9,644 nucleotides of DNA, taken from the NCBI GenBank assembly GCA_049511115.1, contig JBEKYH010000165.1:1-9644 (forward strand), read 5' to 3'. Position 1 is the stretch's first letter. Every line of letters begins with the position of its first letter. Shown here one piece after another: positions 1-5,136 of the stretch. Under the pieces are notes generated by a model. It ran no database searches, was not told the DNA's origin, and saw nothing but the letters and a program-made list of their open reading frames with translations. Both the position numbers and the translations under genes were made by a program. Origin of the DNA: JBEKYH01 sp049511115 (GTDB lineage Bacteria > Planctomycetota > Phycisphaerae > Tepidisphaerales > Tepidisphaeraceae).

Positions 1-62
1 CCGTTTGACGATTTGATCATTCCGCTGGCGATGATATGGCCGAGAGCGAGGTAGACACACAT

Positions 63-704
63 TCATTTTGCCTGCGTCGTCGCGTGATCTTCGAGAAGCT
101 CGATTAGCTGTGTATCGCCGTCTCGTCGAAGGTGATCCGCAACGGTCATCCCATCGCTGTCGCGTTGGCTGGGATCCGCCCCAAGAGCTAACAAATGCTC
201 GACCATGCTCTTGGAGCCTCCAAACGCCGCAACCATCAGCGGCGTAGCGCGATGCTTCGTTCCGAACCAAGCATTCTTGATCGTTCCGCCGTGGTCAAGA
301 AGCAGTTTAAGCATTGGCCAGTCGTCGTTAAGTATCGCGAAATAGACTGGATTGTCGCCGAGTGCGTCGTACCTGTTCGGATCGGCTCCGTCTGTGAGCA
401 GGGTTGTCACTACCGATTGATTGCGTGAAATCACGGCAAATTCGAGCGCGGTCATGCCCGCCTGCGGGGACGGATCATCGACGCCGACGGCATTCTGATC
501 CAGAATTCGATCCACATCGGCGGAGGTTCCCGTATAAGCTGCTTGCCGGAGCAGTTCGCCGGGCGGGGTTTTATGGCATCCGCCAATTATCAGGGCGAGC
601 GTGAACGTCACTACGCCTAACGGCAGACTGTGAGGAGACGGTGCCCGCCATCCGATCAGACGTTGGCGAATCTCCCGTGCCTGCCGATATTCAAACGCGC
701 CCAT
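63..704 (-). CDS. Ankyrin-repeat lipoprotein
   Basis: This 213-aa protein has an N-terminal hydrophobic stretch (about residues 27-42) ending in the lipobox I-G-G-C with Cys43, so it is predicted to be exported and lipid-anchored. About five ankyrin-type units follow: roughly 49-81, 82-114 (TALEFAV...LLTDGADPN), 115-148, 150-184 (TPLMVAA...LLALGADP) and a degenerate last one at 185-209. Ankyrin repeats form a protein-binding solenoid; no catalytic domain is fused, so the partner is unknown. I chose the ATG at 704 because a G-rich stretch lies just upstream and the frame then overlaps the preceding small gene by only 14 bp. A longer frame back to 782 would overlap that gene much more. The charged region before the signal core is unusually long (about 26 residues), so the exact start stays uncertain. 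It is probably cotranscribed with the 73-aa gene upstream. Confidence 0.75.
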   Translation of the reverse strand: MGAFEYRQAREIRQRLIGWRAPSPHSLPLGVVTFTLALIIGGCHKTPPGELLRQAAYTGTSADVDRILDQNAVGVDDPSPQAGMTALEFAVISRNQSVVTTLLTDGADPNRYDALGDNPVYFAILNDDWPMLKLLLDHGGTIKNAWFGTKHRATPLMVAAFGGSKSMVEHLLALGADPSQRDSDGMTVADHLRRDGDTQLIELLEDHATTQAK

Positions 705-912
705 ACCCCAACCAATCCGGCAAGTTTTCCTCGCACCACTTGCGGTAATCCGCCATGGTGTCAAAGGACCGAAACTTTGCATCGTCCATAACCGGCTTGT
801 AGGTCTTAATGAACGCGTACTTCATCCGCAACGCCAGCGGCCGGCGCGCCGCGGCCTCGAATTCGGCAAGCCATTCGGCAGGAATGGGGGCCTGATCATC
901 GGGGTTGCTCAT
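691..912 (-). CDS. Small conserved-looking protein of unknown function (73 aa)
   Basis: I do not recognise a named domain. The product is a small, charged, soluble-looking protein without signal peptide or membrane segment. Its C-terminal half is aromatic and basic (KYAFIKTYKPV, then DYRKWCEENLPDWLGYGRV). That tail looks like a conserved motif, which supports a real gene rather than a chance frame. The frame opens further upstream to 990, but the ATG at 912 is preferred: it lies just downstream of a TATAAT box on the same strand (940-935), and a GAGGA element sits at 928-924, 11 nt before the start. The upstream extension would run across that promoter. Its 3' end overlaps the start of the ankyrin lipoprotein gene by 14 bp, suggesting one transcript. 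Function is unassigned. Confidence 0.7.
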   Translation of the reverse strand: MSNPDDQAPIPAEWLAEFEAAARRPLALRMKYAFIKTYKPVMDDAKFRSFDTMADYRKWCEENLPDWLGYGRV

Positions 913-934
913 CCTAAATGCTTTCCTCAGGCGG

Positions 935-940
935 ATTATA
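935..940 (-). promoter_or_regulatory. Putative -10 box (TATAAT) for the 73-aa/ankyrin unit
   Basis: Read on the minus strand, 940-935 is a perfect TATAAT, preceded directly by GGTG. No good -35 hexamer sits 16-18 bp upstream. Transcription would start near 928, giving a leader of only about 15 nt before the ATG at 912. Assignment is by consensus and position only. Confidence 0.5.
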
Positions 941-1041
941 CACCGCGAATCCTGAAATGGAGCCGCCGGGAACGGCACACAGATCGCCACTCAATGTTTT
1001 ATCGCCAAGCCGCCCCGCCATCGTGGGAACGGCGCGCCTCT

Positions 1042-1081
1042 TCACCTGGTCACCCCCTCACCTTGTCACCTTGTCACCTGT
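1042..1081. repeat. Five-unit 8-bp tandem repeat, consensus TCACCTTG
   Basis: Five successive octamers all begin TCACC: TCACCTGG, TCACCCCC, TCACCTTG, TCACCTTG and TCACCTGT. The array lies in the 263-bp divergent intergenic region at 913-1175, about 40 bp upstream of the sppA -10 box. The rest of that region holds the two opposed promoters and no credible gene. Similar intergenic GTGACAAG-type arrays are, from memory, frequent in planctomycete genomes. A role is unknown; it could be a protein-binding array or a neutral slippage product. Confidence 0.75.
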
Positions 1082-1118
1082 TGCCCCTCTCCCCAATGCA
1101 AATCCCCCGCCTCCGGTC

Positions 1119-1124
1119 TATAAT
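1119..1124 (+). promoter_or_regulatory. Putative -10 box (TATAAT) for sppA
   Basis: A perfect TATAAT lies between two C/G-rich stretches, 51 bp before the sppA ATG. The hexamer 17-18 bp upstream (ATGCAA or AATGCA) is a poor -35 match. The expected transcription start is near 1131, giving a leader of about 45 nt that ends in a strong ribosome binding site (TGAGGAG at 1164-1170, 5 nt before the ATG). Confidence 0.55.
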
Positions 1125-1175
1125 CCCCCCGGGACAACAATACCGCTTACACACACTCTGTCGTGAGGAGCCCAC

Positions 1176-3065
1176 ATGACGCTACGGACCGTGGCCGTTC
1201 TTTGTTTAGCGGCGTTTTTGGCGGCGGCCTGCGCGGCGGCCAAAACGGCAGGCGCGGCGGATGCGCCCGCGACGCTGCCATCCACCCAGCCCGCCGCCAG
1301 CGCCTTTCCGACGCCCGCTGATCTGATCGCCAAGCTAAAGGACGCCAAGCAGACCGTGGCCGGCCCGGTCACGCCGCATGTGGCTTACCTGGAATTAAAC
1401 CAGGCGGTCGTCGAAAAGCCCTCCGACTTTTCCTTCTTCGCCTCGCAGGAAAGCCTCACCCTGCGCTCCCTTCTCGATCGCCTGGAAAAAGCGCGGCAGG
1501 ACAAAGACATTTCCGCCGTGCTCCTCACCGTCGGCGGCACGGGGATCAATCTTTCCCAATCCCTCGAGCTGCGCGATGAATTGCTCGCCTTGAAGAAGGC
1601 CGGCAAGCGCACCTTCGTCTATGCCGACTCTTATGACGGCCCGGCCTACATCATGGCCAGCGGCGCGAGCGATGTCTGCCTCCTGGCCGGCGGCGATATT
1701 GAACTTCCCGGCGTCGGCTTGCAGACCCTCTTTGCCAAGGGGCTGCTCGATAAGGTCGGCGTCGAGGCTGATTACGAGCAGATCGGCGAGTACAAGGGCG
1801 CCGACGAGATGTACATCCACACTCAGCCCAGCCCCGAAATGGCCGGCGAATTGCAAAAGCTCGTGGACAGCCTCTACGGCGAACTCATTACCAACATCAG
1901 CGCCAACCGCCACCTCTCCCCCGATCAGGTGAAAAAAATCGTCGACCAGGCCCTGATCCCTGCTGATGAGGCCAAGAAAGACGGCCTTGTCGACCACATC
2001 GTCGATATCGACGGCCTGCGCGATCTCATGGGCGACAAACTCGGCGGCAAGATCGATCTCCAGCATGACTACGGCGCGGCCCCCAAGGAAGACGTGGATT
2101 TTTCCAGCCCGTTTGCGCTGCTCTCTTTCCTCACGCGCAAGCCGGCGGAATCGACGCGGCAATCCGTCGGATTAATTTATGCCGAAGGCGTGATCGTGGA
2201 CGGATCGACCGATGCCAGTTTGTTCAGCACTTCCGACCAGATCGGCTCCGATGACATTCGTTCGGCCATGCGATTGGCCGAGCGAGATGATCAGATCAGC
2301 GCGGTGGTGATCCGCATCGATTCCCCCGGCGGTAGCGCCCTGGCTTCCGAGGCGATGTGGCAGGCCGTGCGCCGCGTGGCCCGCACCAAGCCGGTCATCA
2401 TCAGCGTAGGCAGCATGGCCGCCAGCGGGGGTTATTACCTGGCCACCTCCGGCAACTATATTTACGCCGACCCGACGGCAATCGTCGGCTCGATCGGCGT
2501 CGTCGGCGGGAAATTTGTCCTGGGCGATTTGCTTGCCAAGGTCGGCCTGAACGTGGCAACCTTCGCGCGCGGGGCGAATGAAGGTTTATTTGATTCGACG
2601 ACCCCCTGGACGCCGGAGCAGCGCCAGATGGTGCACGATTGGATGCAGCAGACCTATAACCAATTTACCGACCGCGTCATGACCACGCGCAAGGGGAAGA
2701 TCAAGGACATCGACAAGGTCGCGCGCGGCCGGATTTTCCTGGCCGCCCAGGCCAAGGATTTGGGCCTCGTGGATGCCATCGGCGGAATCAACGACGCCAT
2801 CGCCTACGCCGCCCAGCAGGCGGATATGGCCCCCGATTCCTATGACGTGCGCGTGATCCCGGCTCCCAAGACGCTCGCGGACATTTTCAGCGGCGGCTCC
2901 GACAGCCGGATCAATATTCAGCCCAAGGTCTCCGCCACGGATTCGCTGCTTGATCTGCTTCCCGGCACGGACCGCGCTCTCCTGGCTGAGCAGATCAGCG
3001 TGCTGAAGCTGTTCGAATCGCGGCCGATCGCGCTGGTCTGCCCCTACAGCGTCAGGAGCAGGTAA
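1176..3065 (+). CDS. sppA: Signal peptide peptidase SppA, 67K (tandem-domain) type
   Basis: SppA cleaves leftover signal peptides in the cell envelope with a Ser/Lys dyad split over two homologous domains. At 629 aa the length matches the E. coli-type enzyme (about 618 aa). The N-terminal domain (about 65-300) carries the motif IGEYKGADE with the candidate general base Lys207. The C-terminal domain (about 330-560) carries IDSPGGSALASE and GSMAASGGYY with the candidate nucleophile Ser417, then GSIGVVGG. These fit E. coli Lys209 and Ser409. The N-terminus is a signal sequence with a lipobox-like AAAC (Cys19), so this form is probably a lipoprotein rather than anchored by an uncleaved helix. A Pro/Ala linker with PSTQPA follows. 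The start is supported by TGAGGAG 5 nt upstream. The 181-aa gene follows after 6 bp. Both catalytic residues are present, so it should be active. Confidence 0.95.
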   Translation: MTLRTVAVLCLAAFLAAACAAAKTAGAADAPATLPSTQPAASAFPTPADLIAKLKDAKQTVAGPVTPHVAYLELNQAVVEKPSDFSFFASQESLTLRSLLDRLEKARQDKDISAVLLTVGGTGINLSQSLELRDELLALKKAGKRTFVYADSYDGPAYIMASGASDVCLLAGGDIELPGVGLQTLFAKGLLDKVGVEADYEQIGEYKGADEMYIHTQPSPEMAGELQKLVDSLYGELITNISANRHLSPDQVKKIVDQALIPADEAKKDGLVDHIVDIDGLRDLMGDKLGGKIDLQHDYGAAPKEDVDFSSPFALLSFLTRKPAESTRQSVGLIYAEGVIVDGSTDASLFSTSDQIGSDDIRSAMRLAERDDQISAVVIRIDSPGGSALASEAMWQAVRRVARTKPVIISVGSMAASGGYYLATSGNYIYADPTAIVGSIGVVGGKFVLGDLLAKVGLNVATFARGANEGLFDSTTPWTPEQRQMVHDWMQQTYNQFTDRVMTTRKGKIKDIDKVARGRIFLAAQAKDLGLVDAIGGINDAIAYAAQQADMAPDSYDVRVIPAPKTLADIFSGGSDSRINIQPKVSATDSLLDLLPGTDRALLAEQISVLKLFESRPIALVCPYSVRSR

Positions 3066-3071
3066 CCGCGA

Positions 3072-3617
3072 ATGTTCGGCTTAGGCAAACGCGGCCAAGG
3101 CAGCGAAGGGACTGGGGCGCGCGTCAGTTCCCGCCTCTGCACGGACAAATACAACGGCAAATACCCGCTGGTCGGGCTGTTTGATTGCCGCGAGCGCAAG
3201 ACCTGGATCGCCAAGCCCCTCAACGGCCAAGCCATCCGCACCTCGCACGCCCGCCTGATCACCGGCGCGGAAAACTCCACCGGCGCTGTCTGGAAAGACC
3301 GTTTTCTTTGCTTCTGGTTTTACACACCCCACACCGGGGAGGGGTATATCCTGGGCTATCCAATCGATTGGGAAGAAGCCCATCTGCTGGTTCGCATTGA
3401 CCCTCAATGGGACTACGACCGCCAGCGCATCATCCCCGCCGAATTGACCGATCAGGTCAATGAGAATCTCAAGCGCCAGCGCAAACACGCCGAGCGCGTG
3501 ATCGAGTTCTTCCGCGCCGCGAGCCTGCCCTACCCGTTCAGTGTCCATTTCATCGGCCAGCGCGCCACGGAGTCGCAGTTTTACGTCCGGCGCGTCGAGC
3601 CGGAAAAGGCAAGTTGA
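3072..3617 (+). CDS. Uncharacterised 181-aa protein downstream of sppA
   Basis: I do not recognise a family. The protein is soluble-looking, without signal peptide or membrane segment. A poorly structured Gly-rich start (1-20) leads into a core rich in aromatic and charged residues (about 21-125, including FWFYTPHTGEGYILGYPIDW at 81-100). A probable amphipathic helix follows (about 125-150, ELTDQVNENLKRQRKHAERV), then a short beta-like tail. The ATG is 6 bp after the sppA stop, with AGGAG at 3054-3058 as a somewhat distant ribosome binding site, so co-transcription and perhaps translational coupling are likely. The opposite strand also has a long open frame here, but it begins inside the adjacent repeat and has a low-complexity shadow composition. 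The TGA stop overlaps the first base of the palindromic element downstream. Confidence 0.75.
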   Translation: MFGLGKRGQGSEGTGARVSSRLCTDKYNGKYPLVGLFDCRERKTWIAKPLNGQAIRTSHARLITGAENSTGAVWKDRFLCFWFYTPHTGEGYILGYPIDWEEAHLLVRIDPQWDYDRQRIIPAELTDQVNENLKRQRKHAERVIEFFRAASLPYPFSVHFIGQRATESQFYVRRVEPEKAS

Positions 3618-3807
3618 ACCGCCAAGACGCCAAGACGCCAAGAATCAAATTCAAAGAAATACCGTCTCACCACCCGCTCGGCTCCGCCTCGCTAGAGGAC
3701 ACAGAGGAAATCCAGAATAAGATCCAATATGGATTTTGAATTACCTCTGTGGCCTCTGCGTCCTCTGTGGTGAATCTTCTTCTGCATTTCTTGGCGTCTT
3801 GGCGGTT
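3617..3807. repeat. Nested palindromic intergenic element with 8- and 9-bp microrepeats
   Basis: This element fills most of the 263-bp gap at 3618-3880. The outer arms are 3617-3635 and 3789-3807 (AACCGCCAAGACGCCAAGA and its exact complement). The left arm has three exact CGCCAAGA octamers (3620-3643); the right has two. The inner arms are CACCAC (3668-3673) plus AGAGGACACAGAGG (3694-3707) against three CCTCTG-type nonamers at 3744-3770 followed by TG. The left inner arm is split by a 20-bp insertion at 3674-3693. An apical stem pairs AAATCCA (3708-3714) with TGGATTT (3730-3736). From memory, CCGCCAAGACGCCAAG and CACAGAGGACACAGAGG palindromes recur between genes in several phyla. It may end the sppA transcript, but there is no T-tract. 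Confidence 0.85.
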
Positions 3808-3853
3808 AAATTGCATTTCTCTTTCCCCCTTGAATTCCGCCTCCCACCCCGAT

Positions 3854-3871
3854 AGGGTTCAAAACCCTTTT
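3854..3871 (+). other. Small hairpin just before the aminotransferase ribosome binding site
   Basis: AGGGTT (3854-3859), loop CAA and AACCCT (3863-3868) form a perfect 6-bp stem followed by TTT, directly against the TGGAGG ribosome binding site (from 3871). It could be a weak terminator of upstream transcription or a leader structure that modulates translation. No convincing promoter is visible between the palindromic element and the gene. Confidence 0.3.
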
Positions 3872-3880
3872 GGAGGCGAC

Positions 3881-5086
3881 ATGCTTCGGCTTGCACAGCG
3901 CATGAGTCTTATCAGCGAATCGATCACCCTGGCCGTCAGCGCCAAGGCCAACGCCATGAAAAAGGCCGGCGTCGACGTCGTCGGCTTTGGCGCCGGCGAA
4001 CCCGATTTCGACACCCCCGCCTTCATCAAAGAGGCCGCCAAAACCGCCCTGGACCAAGGCAAGACCAAGTACACGCCGACCCCCTGCATCCCCGAGCTGA
4101 AAGCCGCTATCAGCCAGAAATTCCAGAAGGAAAACGGCCTTCCCTACGCCCCCGACCAGATTACCACCGGCGCCGGCGGCAAGCATTGCCTCTACATGGC
4201 CTTCATGGCCCTGCTCGATCCCGGCGATGAAGTGATTATTCCCTCTCCCTATTGGGTGAGCTACCCGGAGCAGGTCAAACTCGCCGGTGGCGTCAACCGC
4301 ATCATCCGCGGCGAGGAAGCCAACGGCTTCAAAATCACCCCCCAGCAGCTTGAAGCCGCCATCAGCCCAAAAACGCGCGTCTTCCTCATCAACAGCCCCA
4401 GCAACCCCGCCGGCCACGCCTACACCAAGCCGGAACTCAAGGCCCTCGCCGACGTTGTCGCGCGGCATCCCCAGGTGCTCGTTTTCAGCGACGAGATTTA
4501 CGAGAAGCTGATCTACGACGGCCTGGAATTCGCCAGCTTTGCCACGCTCAACGAGCAGCTCATCGAGCGCACGCTGACCTTCAACTGCCACAGCAAAAGT
4601 TTTGCCATGACCGGCTGGCGCATCGGCTACATCGGCGGCCCCAAGGCCGCCATCGACGCGATCAATAAACTCCAGAGCCAGATGACTAGCCACATCGCCA
4701 GCTTCACCCAACCCGCCGCCATCGCCGCCCTGACCGATCCGCGCGGCGCCGAGAGCGTCGCCGCCATGCGAGCGCAATTTGAAAAGCGAGGGCGGCACAT
4801 GTGGGAGCGCCTGAGCAGCCTCCCCAAAATCACCTGCGTGAAACCGCAGGGCGCGTTTTATTGCTTCCCCAACATCAGCGCCTACTTCGGCAAATCCTCC
4901 GCCGGCAAACCAATTACGGATGCCATCTCCTTCAGCGCCGCCTTGCTGGAACAAAACCACGTAGCCGTAGTCCCCGGCAACGACAGCGGCTTCGACACTC
5001 ATGTCCGCCTGAGCTTCGCGACGAGCATGGAACAGATCGATAAGGGAATAGACCGGATTGGGGAGTTCCTGAAGAAACTCGCATAA
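3881..5086 (+). CDS. aspC: Class I aminotransferase (aspartate / possibly prephenate aminotransferase, type Ib)
   Basis: This cytoplasmic PLP enzyme moves an amino group between aspartate or glutamate and 2-oxo acids. At 401 aa it aligns almost without gaps, from memory, with the Thermus thermophilus aspartate aminotransferase. Visible motifs are AGEPDFDTP (38-46), GKTKYTP (60-66), the substrate-side Lys101 in GGKHCLY, PYWVSYPE (Trp125), NSPSNPAG (Asn175), SDEIYEKL (Asp204, pyridine nitrogen), SKSFAMTGWRIGY (Lys239, Schiff base) and HVRLSF (Arg376, alpha-carboxylate). Type Ib enzymes are often annotated as aspartate aminotransferase, and some also transaminate prephenate; sequence alone does not decide. 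The ATG at 3881 has GGAGG 4 nt upstream and matches the family N-terminus. A longer frame with GTG at 3749 only translates the repeat. It faces the beta-helix gene convergently. Confidence 0.93.
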   Translation: MLRLAQRMSLISESITLAVSAKANAMKKAGVDVVGFGAGEPDFDTPAFIKEAAKTALDQGKTKYTPTPCIPELKAAISQKFQKENGLPYAPDQITTGAGGKHCLYMAFMALLDPGDEVIIPSPYWVSYPEQVKLAGGVNRIIRGEEANGFKITPQQLEAAISPKTRVFLINSPSNPAGHAYTKPELKALADVVARHPQVLVFSDEIYEKLIYDGLEFASFATLNEQLIERTLTFNCHSKSFAMTGWRIGYIGGPKAAIDAINKLQSQMTSHIASFTQPAAIAALTDPRGAESVAAMRAQFEKRGRHMWERLSSLPKITCVKPQGAFYCFPNISAYFGKSSAGKPITDAISFSAALLEQNHVAVVPGNDSGFDTHVRLSFATSMEQIDKGIDRIGEFLKKLA

Positions 5087-5110
5087 CCCGCACGATTCGC
5101 CGCTTCGTCG

Positions 5111-5134
5111 GGTCCGCACCGGGGACCATCCCGG
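5111..5134. terminator. GC-rich hairpin between convergent genes
   Basis: Two alternative stems overlap in the 50-bp convergent gap: GGTCC (5111-5115) with GGACC (5123-5127), and CCGGG (5119-5123) with CCCGG (5130-5134) around a 6-nt loop. There is no T-tract on either strand, so a role as bidirectional terminator is only inferred from position. The sequence also resembles short GC-rich repeats I associate with planctomycete intergenic regions. Confidence 0.35.
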
Positions 5135-5136
5135 CC

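Noticed and set aside
1..66. Two overlapping open frames on the minus strand leaving the window edge (ATG at 66 and ATG at 62), just after the ankyrin gene.
   Set aside because: Only about 20 codons are visible in each. The frame from 62 looks hydrophobic (MCVYLALGHIIASGM) and could begin a third gene of the unit, but the evidence is too short to call.
1395..2162. 255-codon open frame opposite sppA.
   Set aside because: Antisense to the well-supported peptidase, with no motifs.
3081..3641. 186-codon open frame opposite the 181-aa gene.
   Set aside because: It begins with MASWRLGG, a translation of the repeat arm, and has shadow-like composition; the plus-strand frame follows sppA directly and has a protein-like aromatic core.
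3617..3807. Considered whether the nested repeat is a CRISPR array, insertion sequence end or retron RNA.
   Set aside because: There are no regular spacers, no transposase or reverse transcriptase nearby, and no flanking target duplication could be identified.
3749..3880. N-terminal extension of the aminotransferase to a GTG at 3749.
   Set aside because: The extra 44 codons translate the palindromic repeat; the ATG at 3881 has a ribosome binding site and matches the family N-terminus.
3806..5119. 437-codon open frame opposite the aminotransferase.
   Set aside because: It is Gly/Ala/Asp-rich low-complexity sequence typical of the antisense of a GC-rich gene, with no recognisable motif; the plus-strand gene has complete catalytic motifs.
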